Below are positions 7,021 to 12,638 of a stretch of 12,638 bases of DNA, one piece after another. Source of the stretch: Dunaliella salina. Lineage: Eukaryota; Chlorophyta; Chlorophyceae; Chlamydomonadales; Dunaliellaceae. A program made the position numbers and the translations under genes. Below the pieces are notes generated by a model. It had not been told where the DNA came from and made no database searches. It saw only the letters and a list, made by a program, of their open reading frames with translations. How positions within the stretch are numbered: position 1 is the first letter of the stretch; the number at the start of each line of letters is the position of its first letter. The stretch covers positions 414,993 to 427,630 of the forward strand of contig MU069519.1 of the NCBI GenBank assembly GCA_002284615.2, given 5' to 3'.

Positions 7021-8027
7021 CTTATTACCGCAAGTAGAAAAAAAATCAGCAATGCCTGCAGAAATATGCCCAATATCTCTGTACCCATGAAGCGTACCAT
7101 CCTGCAGTACCGCACAGGCACCCTCTACAACCAGAAACATGCAGTACATTTTAAAAGGTCAACTGATCCATCTTGCCCCCTTTCAGGCTGCCATCATTTG
7201 GACAGCGCAGTACACATGTTCTCAGGCTGCCAAACCCATATCATCTCCAACATGAGAACTGAACGCCATAACATTGCAGGCAGTATGATTACAAAAGCCA
7301 TCAGCGAATGCCCTGTAGGGGCAGGCCTGGTTTACACAGACATAGGGAGCAATTTTAAGCTTGCTCAACACAACCTCCAACTCCCTACACATGCCTCAAA
7401 TATAACTTGAACTGCTTACTTCTTCCCTCGTAACCTTCCAGGGGGGAAAAGACTTAATCCAGTCGACCAGATGCTGTTTTGATCACCCCTTTTAATGCCA
7501 ATCATACTTCAAACGGTGTTTCTCCTACCCATTCCCATCACGCTTTGCGCAGCTCCTCACGGAGGACCATCAGAACTAGTCGCATGAGGCAACCCCATAA
7601 ACTTCGTGCAAATGAACGCCATGTGCACCTAATAGAAATTAAGTTCTGTGAAGACACAAGGCCAGAGCATCAGTCGAACGCAGCAAAGCAGCAGCATGCA
7701 GACATTTGTAAACTTATTAACGCTAAAGCTGTTACAGTTCACCCTATTCTCCTGGGTGTAGGTGGAACTATTTACACTGAGCATACCCTGAAGCAATTCA
7801 AACATCTAGGTTTGGATCACGAGAGTGCCACGAAGCTTGCTCAACAACTTCATGCCCATTCTGTTTAATATGCCCACAAACTAGTCACCACACGCCACGC
7901 AATTGAAAATAAGAATATTTCCCACAGCCAGATTCTAGAGCTAGGTGCTTCTAGCAACCCTCCTGATCCACATGAGCATTCTCTTTTTCATACCTTGTGG
8001 TGGGGGGGGCACACGGCTCACCTTTGA
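7021..8027 (+). pseudogene. 3' part of a non-LTR retrotransposon ORF: RT C-terminus, CCHC knuckle and restriction-like endonuclease, degraded
   Basis: The encoded polyprotein end would belong to a LINE-type element that reverse-transcribes its RNA at a nicked target site. In order: a post-RT segment (NISVPMKRTILQYRTG), a zinc knuckle with CPLSGC at 7174 and H...C ending HMFSGC at 7230, then RPDAVLI at 7464-7484 and HLIEIKFC around 7626-7649. The Asp of RPD and the E-I-K form a PD-(D/E)XK site as in restriction-like endonucleases of Dualen/RandI-type elements. Breaks: TGA at 7408-7410, a frameshift between about 7411 and 7463 (knuckle in one frame, nuclease in another), and TAA at 7866-7868 after HAHSV. 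The frame then stays open to TGA 8025-8027 with protein-like sequence. The RT palm and everything upstream are missing, so this is a 5'-truncated dead copy, as usual for LINEs. A catalytic pair is present but the protein cannot be made intact. Family placement is from motif order. Confidence 0.85.
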
Positions 8028-8380
8028 GCCAATGTGTCTCCTCTTCCTTAATTGATGCAGGGAGAGTTTCTCTTCCTACGTAGTCTTTCTTATTTCTTTT
8101 CCTACTTTTGAATGGATGTAGTCCTGGTGTCCAGTGGTTATGCTTTCTGAAGCCACCTGGGTAGAGCATTCAAAAATTGTCCAGTTTTATCAGGTCTGCA
8201 CCACGGGGTCCTCGCTTGTGTGCAACTCTGAACTGTGCCCGGCTCTGGTGCCAGGTTGACTAGGGGGAAAAGCGTCGCAAGCGACGCTGAAAAATTGGCG
8301 AAGCCATTCTCTCACTGATCAGGTCTTCAGTCACAACTTCCTTGAGTCGCAAGAGCCCCAGAGCCCATGACAGTACTTGT
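8028..8380 (+). other. Presumed 3' UTR of the retrotransposon remnant and flank
   Basis: No coding sequence. It includes the perfect hairpin at 8271-8288. I cannot find a poly(A) tail, a simple-repeat end or a target-site duplication, so the true 3' end is not located. The minus-strand frame at 7951-8169 overlaps the retrotransposon tail and is likely chance. Confidence 0.5.
8271..8288. other. Perfect 8-bp stem hairpin (AGCGTCGC-AA-GCGACGCT)
   Basis: The inverted repeat AGCGTCGC/GCGACGCT is separated only by AA; the real RNA loop would open the innermost pairs. It lies about 240 bp after the retrotransposon reading frame and stands out as CpG-rich in AT-richer surroundings. Non-LTR elements often end in structured RNA recognised by their RT, so that role is possible. 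It is inferred. Confidence 0.7.
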
Positions 8381-8384
8381 GCAT

Positions 8385-8620
8385 GTCATGATGCATATGC
8401 AAATGTTCTATCAGCTTGCGTTGCTGTGTGCACTGCTGTGCACTGCAGCATGCTTTGCTTTGCATTTTGCTTCATACACTGCTGCATGCATGGGTTGCAC
8501 TTTGCTGTGCGCATTAATGTATGCATTGCTGCAAACACTACCATTGATGTGTGGATTACTGCATGCATTGCTGTGTGAAATTGTTGCTGCATGCATCCTG
8601 CATCATGTTCGCTGCATGCG
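8385..8620. repeat. Degenerate GCATTGCTG / CTGCATGCA low-complexity tract
   Basis: Over 230 bp the sequence is built of shifting variants of TGCATTGCTGTG, TGCACTGCTG and CTGCATGCA. It is not a strict tandem array. Frames on both strands (Cys/Ala/Leu-rich forward, Ala/His/Ser/Asn-rich reverse) reflect the tract, not genes. Confidence 0.85.
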
Positions 8621-8734
8621 GATATTTGCTGAAATAAGAAAACAGCTGAAGGAAATTCCCACAGAAAGTATTCCATGCAATTTTCACAAAGGAGGCAGGA
8701 GGGTAAAAAAAAAAGTAGTGGACGTCATGTGTAA

Positions 8735-8953
8735 ACTTTGGTCGGGACCCCCTTGACCCACCTACCCACCCCAAACCCCCCCTCCCGTGCTCCAATCCAG
8801 ACAAAAAGGGTACCAATCTGCTCCTTTTTAAATTCCCTATCCATCTGCATACTCACAGCAAGCAAAAACAGGATTGGCGAAGAGTTATGGGGCAAAAACT
8901 GATGCTTGGACGCTCATGCATGCGTGCCCTGCCAGGCACCCACAGCTGGCTTG
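8735..8953 (+). repeat. Dispersed repeat, copy B (5' part)
   Basis: Matches 6374-6615 in the same orientation, including CTCCAATCCAGACAA, AAGGGTACCAA, CTATCCATCTGCATA, AGAGTTATGG, GCAAAAACTGA and CCAGGCACCCACA. Just upstream, the reverse complement of 8715-8750 reads TCCCGACCAAAGTTTACACA then TGACGT. This resembles TCCCGATCAGATTGACACATGACGT-like sequence at 11349-11373 after copy C. That suggests an end motif in opposite orientation relative to the body. Confidence 0.7.
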
Positions 8954-9032
8954 GAAGTCAACAAACTACTCAGTTCTCTGTCTAACAGTAGAACTGAGGT
9001 TCTTGGAGGCGAGTGAGATTGTGTGATAGTTC

Positions 9033-9057
9033 CCTTATTGCTGCTGATGCAATAAGG
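9033..9057. other. Perfect 8-bp stem, 9-nt loop hairpin
   Basis: CCTTATTG pairs with CAATAAGG around a CTGCTGATG loop. It sits 2 bp before the first 51-bp repeat. Function unknown. Confidence 0.7.
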
Positions 9058-9059
9058 TC

Positions 9060-9110
9060 CCCATCTTTTCCTTTCTCGTGGGGCATTTTGCAGACTTTTA
9101 GGTTGAGTTT
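9060..9110 (+). repeat. 51-bp perfect direct repeat, copy 1
   Basis: Starts CCCATCTTTTCCTTTCTCGT and ends TTAGGTTGAGTTT. Identical, base for base, to 9437-9487. The flanks on either side are unrelated. Confidence 0.97.
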
Positions 9111-9436
9111 CCCCCCCGCCTCCCTCTGAGACTTGCTGTTTGCAAGTCAGCTTTGCTTTCCCCGCCACGGCCCAGTGTCGATGAGCGAGCTAGGCCTAAA
9201 CTGCTAGGTATCCTCCTTGGGTGTGTTTTGCTCCTTTGGCTGTTCCTGGGATTCAGCTTGTGTCCTTCTTGCCTGCGTGTTCCAGAGCTTTTCCAGAGGT
9301 TTTAGCTGTGTCCTTTCTCTCTCTCTCCCTTCTCGCGTATTTTGCTCCCCCTCTCTGGAGCTGTGCTTGTAGGCCCTGCAGGCCAGTTTTGTTCCTGTGC
9401 TCTCTGGTCTGCGCCCCCACCCCATGTAAGGAAACG

Positions 9437-9487
9437 CCCATCTTTTCCTTTCTCGTGGGGCATTTTGCAGACTTTTAGGTTGAGTTT
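9437..9487 (+). repeat. 51-bp perfect direct repeat, copy 2
   Basis: Identical to 9060-9110, offset 377 bp. It ends 11 bp before the ATG at 9499, with an AGAGAGAGAG run between, so it would lie in the 5' UTR of the RG-rich frame. Confidence 0.97.
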
Positions 9488-9498
9488 TAGAGAGAGAG

Positions 9499-10108
9499 AT
9501 GCCGAACCAGGCAGGCTTGCGTCGTAGTTCTAGGAACCAGCTCGTTCCTGCCCCAGTCCCCGCTGGTCGAGGTCGCGGAGGGGCTGGTTCTGCCGCTAGC
9601 AGAGGCCGTGGGGGGCCGTGGCAGAGGGCGCGTTGCGCTGCCCATGTCCAGCGAGGAGGAAGCCGTTTCTAGCTTAGGCTTCGAAGATGCAGCAGGCCAG
9701 GAGTTGCAACCGCGCCAGCAGCGGCGTCAGCCACAGCACAGGCGCAGGCATCAGCACAGCAACAGCAGCAGCAGCAGCAGCAGCGACGAAGAGTACGCGG
9801 TCGAGCATGCATGAGGACCTCTTGCAGCTAGGGACCTTCACCCTGGCAGCGCGCCCTCCCAGGCCTGCACAGCGTGCACGCAGCTTAAGGAACAGCTGCT
9901 CTTCCAAGGGGAGGTGTTGGCAGTAGCAGCAGAGAAGGGATAGGGTGCAGCCCATGCAGTCAGGGGCCCCAGGGCTAGTGGGTCTGGGTTTTCCAAGAGG
10001 GTGTCCAAGCATCTGAGGAAGTGGGAGCAGCAGCAAGCCAAAGCAGTGGCCCCCAAGCGCAGCAGCTCAAAGGGAACATGCTGTGCTTCAAGTCCCCCCT
10101 CCTCAAGC
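9499..10108 (+). pseudogene. Broken reading frame: RG-rich, acidic/poly-Ser, then basic Gln/Lys-rich; product unknown
   Basis: From ATG 9499 the frame opens MPNQAGLRRSSRNQLVPAP and becomes Arg/Gly-rich. It shifts by one base at a G6 run (9610-9615) into a frame with ALPMSSEEEAVSSLGFED, a Gln/Arg/His-rich part, and a seven-Ser run from a CAG7 tract before DEEY. In that same frame lie TGA 9812-9814 and TAG 9941-9943, with protein-like text between and after (ACTACTQLKEQLLFQGEV; SKRVSKHLRKWEQQQAKA). It ends at a consensus donor (AAGC/GTGAGT, GT at 10109). RG-rich and low-complexity N-termini occur in retroelement Gag-like and transposase proteins and in RNA-binding host proteins, so neither is excluded. 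Base calling at G6 could explain the shift, but not two stops. No family recognised. Confidence 0.45.
9763..9783 (+). repeat. (CAG)7 trinucleotide repeat
   Basis: Seven perfect CAG units inside the broken reading frame, read there as poly-Ser. A good candidate for length variation between strains. Confidence 0.97.
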
Positions 10109-10300
10109 GTGAGTACTGGTGTGCCTTGCTGTCTATATGTTGCCTCGCTGGCAGTTCTGTTGGCCTCGCTGTNNCCTGACATTCAGGCTCGCTTCTGTTT
10201 CCCATGCTGGGGTTTGGTTGGGCTCGCTGCCAAGTTTTGGGAGAACCAAGTGCTAGCCTTGGGTTTTCCAGCACCTTGCTGCAGTGCGCTTTGTAAGCGG
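10109..10300 (+). other. Intron-like stretch with a 2-base gap
   Basis: Starts with the GTGAGT donor. It contains loosely repeated (T)TGGCCTCGCTG and GGGCTCGCTGCC-like pieces that may be degenerate early members of the following minisatellite. NN at 10173-10174 marks unresolved bases. No coding frame of note. Confidence 0.5.
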
Positions 10301-10735
10301 GTGTCTACGCCGGCACGCTGCATGGGTCTTTCTGCTCCAAAGCTGTTGCTCCTTTTGGGTGCCTGCGCCGGCATACCATGTTGAGCACGCACGCATGCAA
10401 GCATGTCCAGCTTTGGATGTGAGCAGGTGTCTACGCCGGCACGCTGCATGGGTATTACTGCTCCAAAGTTTGTTGCTCACCGTTGGGTGCCTACGCCGGC
10501 ATGCCATGATGTTGAGCTTTGCATGCGCTGCTTTGGGTTGTGCGCANNTGCCTACGCTGGCACGCTGCTAATTTGCCACTCCCCAAGCCTTGCTCTTACT
10601 CAGGTGTCTACGCCGGCACGCTGTCTAGAGCCATGCATGTGCAACTTTGGTCTTTAAGCAGGTGTCTACGCCGGCACACTGCTGCAGTTTGCCTTACCCC
10701 TTTGCTCATACATGGGTGCCTACGCTGGCATGCAC
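10301..10735 (+). repeat. Eight-unit ~60-bp minisatellite with a GCCGGC core
   Basis: A 20-bp core, GTGTCTACGCCGGCACGCTG or the variant GTGCCTACGCCGGCATGCCA, recurs at 10301, 10359, 10427, 10487, 10547, 10604, 10662 and 10716 (spacing 54-68 bp). In the first four units the two variants alternate. The spacers after units 1 and 3 share CATGGGT...CTGCTCCAAAG, and those after units 2 and 4 share CCATG..TTGAGC and GCATGC. This gives a dimeric higher-order period of about 126 bp. NN at 10547-10548 falls in unit 5. Frames through it (Cys/Leu/Arg-rich) are repeat artefacts. Confidence 0.93.
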
Positions 10736-10876
10736 TTTGAGCTATTTTGTGCTTTCAGCTTGCTGCTAAGAACATGTTCCCCTGGCAGTCCCGTGCAAGC
10801 TTGCTGCTGTGCACTTCAGCAGTACCCAGGAAAGGTGCTGAGCTGTGCCGCCTTTTTCCCCCTCGTTGCTTTGCAG

Positions 10877-11025
10877 CTATGGCTAGGACTTATCCGCCGA
10901 GTACCCCGACGCGAGGAATTGAACGCCGTCCACGACTGGTGTTTCTCTCGCCCTTGAACGAGCCGGAAGAGAACTGCATTTTCAACTTCATAACCCAAGT
11001 AAACATCTTGTGTTATCACCATCCT
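10877..11025 (+). CDS. Exon-like segment downstream of the minisatellite, product unknown
   Basis: It follows a strong acceptor (CCCCCTCGTTGCTTTGCAG) and ends at a textbook donor (CATCCT/GTAAGT). One frame is open throughout and reads MARTYPPSTPTRGIERRPRL, then NEPEENCIFNFITQVN. Another frame (LWLGLIRRVPRREELNAV) is in phase with the upstream donor at 10108 but stops after 26 codons. The upstream frame and this one could belong to a single split gene whose intron carries the minisatellite. The phase conflict leaves that open. No domain recognised. Confidence 0.35.
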
Positions 11026-11079
11026 GTAAGTTTGGTATGATTTGCAGCAGCTTTGCACTCACACACCTATGGCCCACAC

Positions 11080-11345
11080 CATTGAGCGTATGGCCTTGAC
11101 ACTCTACCACGCATAGAGACCCCCCCTTTTATCCAATTTGCACCAAAAGGGTGCCAATCGACAGTTCTTGAGCTCAGGAGTCCGACGATAAGTTTAAAAC
11201 TATGTAGAAGTGTCCCAGAAAAATTCTGGAGGGGGGGTCCCAAAAAGTCCAGACCCCCCCCAGATACCCACCCCTACCGACCTTCACCGTTCGGATCCAT
11301 ATATTACCAATCGAAAGCTCTCGATCTCACGATTCCGAATATGGG
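11080..11345 (+). repeat. Dispersed repeat, copy C (3' part)
   Basis: Matches 6735-6995 in the same orientation, including AGAGAC-CCC-TTTT-CCAA, GGGTGCCAAT, AGTTCTTGAGC, GTAGAAGTG, GGGGGTCCCAAAA and ACCAAT-GA-AGCTCTC. It is C- and G-run rich. The sequence beyond (GATCAGATTGACACATGACG) is not shared with copy A but resembles the reverse complement of sequence beside copy B. Confidence 0.75.
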
Positions 11346-12050
11346 TGTCCCGATCAGATTGACACATGACGTTCAAAAGTTATGCTTCCTGGGGCCTCCT
11401 GAAGGAGGTAAAAAAAAGTTGATGAGGATCAGGAAGGTTGCTAGCCGCAGCACGTGCCAAACCTTGCTAATGGGAGTCGACAGAAGTCTCCTGCATGCAT
11501 TCAATTCTGCAGTTCTGCCAACGCTGAGGGTGAGCCATGCAAGCTGACCCCCCTTCCCCCTACCTTCCCCTGGACCTGAAACAGAAGGGCTATGCACCAG
11601 GCACTTAACACGCCTCAACATAACTTTCTGCAGCAGTGCATGCCTTGTTCAAGCATGCATGCATGCCAACTTAAGTGTGCCATCCCTGCTGTTGTTGCCA
11701 GCCTTGCTCACTTGCACCCTGTCTTCCACAGTCAACGACAGGCTATGCTCCAGAGGCTCTTTCGTCCATGCACTAGAGCAGGGTTGCAGGTCCTGCTCCA
11801 CATCATATGGGCAAACTTCTGTGCGCGCACCCCTCCAGTCGCAATGCTCATCACACCGACATTGGAACATAAAGTGAAATCACATCGAAGTCGAATTTAT
11901 GTAAATCTGCTGGCTAGGCAGCAAGCTGGAACGCTTAACAGTGGAATTCCCGGAACGGGCCATCCCCCGACCTCGGACCCAGCAAGGGCATCCACTTGAG
12001 CATGCTGATTAAGGTTGTGTCGACTGGAGCAGTTCCGAGGGCCTGAGGTG
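11346..12050 (+). other. Unassigned stretch with two open frames
   Basis: A plus-strand frame at 11341-11547 ends near a donor-like GAGG/GTGAGC (GT at 11531). After a pyrimidine tract and AAACAG (ending 11584) another frame runs from 11592 to 11999 (135 codons, Leu/Ala/His/Gln-rich). This could be two exons of an unknown gene, but the composition is not clearly protein-like and no motif is recognised. It has GCATGCATGCATGC near 11655. Confidence 0.2.
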
Positions 12051-12067
12051 GACCGACTGGGTCGGTC
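12051..12067. other. Perfect 7-bp stem, 3-nt loop hairpin
   Basis: GACCGAC-TGG-GTCGGTC. It lies about 50 bp after the end of the 135-codon frame. It could be a structured 3' end of an element or chance. Confidence 0.6.
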
Positions 12068-12408
12068 AGACTAAAGCAAAGCGGAACCTATGTGGAATCT
12101 TTGTACTCAGGCAGTCCCCATGGCCTCTCCTACCAAATTGACACTGCAGTACAGCAAGAAACTCTTTTCTTGGCCTGCAAGTCAAGTTTCGGGGCGGGGG
12201 GTGCACAAAATTTGACAAACTTTTGCTAGGGGGCCTCAAAAATTTTTGGGGTTCATGCCAAGATGGACCACGAGGTGCTTTTGGCTGGGACAAAGCCTCA
12301 ATTGCGGCATAATGGAAGCATGATCTCTGCTAAACCACTGACTCAAAAAAAGCGTAGAAGGAAGCACTTCTTGTAACGTCCGTAGCTCACCTGCAACTGC
12401 CATGCATC
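12068..12408. other. No gene seen
   Basis: It includes a G-rich stretch near 12190-12200 (CGGGGCGGGGGG) and ACAAAATTTGAC-AAACTTTTGC. These look like pieces of an interspersed repeat but have no second copy in the window. The minus-strand 75-codon frame across it is not convincing. Confidence 0.4.
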
Positions 12409-12600
12409 ATGGTACACGCCCCCTGGCCCCACAGCCATCAGCTCATTATGACTGCCGCGCTCCACGACCTCCCCGCCTCTGCAAGGGCAAATTATACGAT
12501 GCATTGGCATAGGTCCCTGTTCTCAAATATTTATCTGCTGGAGAGAAGCATGATGTTGAGCGATGACATGAAGCGAATCCAGAGAATCCGCAGTACATGA
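12409..12600 (+). CDS. Short open frame, possible terminal exon, product unknown
   Basis: A 63-codon frame has fairly protein-like composition and ends NIYLLERSMMLSDDMKRIQR plus four residues before TGA (12598-12600). Upstream, CCCACAG (ending 12433) could be an acceptor. On the opposite strand, a candidate donor (GCAG/GTGAGC, near 12390) also makes a minus-strand exon conceivable. Nothing decides between the two strands. No family recognised. Confidence 0.2.
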   Translation: MVHAPWPHSHQLIMTAALHDLPASARANYTMHWHRSLFSNIYLLERSMMLSDDMKRIQRIRST

Positions 12601-12638
12601 TGCTCAGCAAGCCTTGAAATCATACGAGGCAGCCAAAG

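Larger units (their letters stand above)
8954..9498. promoter_or_regulatory. Upstream region of the RG-rich reading frame, with a duplicated 51-bp block
   Basis: It contains a perfect hairpin at 9033-9057 and two copies of a 51-bp block at 9060-9110 and 9437-9487. A pyrimidine-rich stretch at 9308-9330 (CTTTCTCTCTCTCTCCC) is typical of 5' UTRs or initiator regions. Overlapping frames on both strands look like by-products of C/T richness. A promoter or 5' UTR role is inferred from its place before the ATG at 9499. Confidence 0.4.

Noticed and set aside
8342..8756. Cys/Ala/Leu-rich plus-strand frames as secreted peptides or toxins
   Set aside because: They derive from the GCATTGCTG quasi-repeat and are open in both strands. 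No signal-plus-cysteine pattern is conserved.
9060..9487. The 51-bp direct repeats as long terminal repeats of a retrotransposon
   Set aside because: They are too short and too close together (377 bp), lack TG...CA ends, and enclose no coding sequence, primer-binding site or polypurine tract.
9674..10036. 120-codon minus-strand frame opposite the poly-Ser region
   Set aside because: It is a shadow: its poly-Ala is the CAG tract read on the other strand, and the plus-strand frame has a better start and ends at a splice donor.
10301..10735. Eight short repeats with ~40-bp spacers, resembling a CRISPR array
   Set aside because: The spacers are related to each other (alternating CATGGGT and TTGAGC types), the cores vary, and the surrounding DNA is eukaryotic with no cas genes. 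It is a minisatellite.
12409..12600. Transfer RNA or other structured RNA near the right end
   Set aside because: No cloverleaf, B-box or conserved arm pairing can be found by eye on either strand.

Overview
This is eukaryotic nuclear DNA, most likely from a chlorophycean green alga. Genes are broken by introns with GTAAGT/GTGAGC-type donors and pyrimidine-tract acceptors. There are long AC, CAG and GCATTGCTG-type low-complexity tracts, two NN gaps typical of a draft assembly, and much transposon debris. The non-LTR retrotransposon remnant resembles the Dualen/RandI type known from Chlamydomonas. The lineage is inferred from style and transposon type, not proven. No bacterial operon structure is present.

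Left edge (1-520): the minus strand carries the first coding exon of an archaeal-type, cofactor-independent phosphoglycerate mutase (ApgM-like). Its first intron opens directly into a (GT)n microsatellite and the gene continues beyond the left end of the window. It is the only host gene recognised with confidence.

521-3742: a complete, probably non-autonomous Mutator-like DNA transposon (MULE). It has long terminal inverted repeats (about 0.8 kb) ending in GGGG...CCCC and is flanked by a perfect 9-bp target-site duplication, TTTACGAAC. It sits about 315 bp upstream of the ApgM start codon. The arms contain tandem subterminal repeats, and one ~50-bp block lies in the same orientation in both arms, so it has been inverted in one of them. 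The interior has a ~30-bp minisatellite and a weak YqaJ-like protein motif, but no recognisable transposase.

3752-6370: mostly unassigned. It holds a purine-rich tract, two exon-like segments on the plus strand, and a minus-strand reading frame interrupted by stops.

6370-8300: a dispersed repeat (copy A) abuts the 3' end of a decayed non-LTR retrotransposon. That remnant keeps a CCHC knuckle and a PD-(D/E)XK restriction-like endonuclease, broken by two stops and a frameshift. A perfect hairpin follows in its presumed 3' region. Diverged partial copies of the dispersed repeat lie at about 8735-8953 (copy B) and 11080-11345 (copy C).

9060-11025: a broken reading frame (RG-rich, then acidic/poly-Ser, then Lys/Gln-rich) starts 11 bp after one copy of a perfect 51-bp direct repeat. 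It runs to a consensus splice donor. Beyond the donor is an intron-like stretch with an eight-unit, ~60-bp GCCGGC-cored minisatellite, then an exon-like segment.

11346-12638: no assignable gene; a few open frames, a small hairpin and an unplaced GC/G-rich stretch.

Overall, a host metabolic gene borders a transposon-rich accessory region. No cooperating multi-gene system can be demonstrated. The most notable structures are the intact MULE with its rearranged arms and the retroelement/minisatellite debris.
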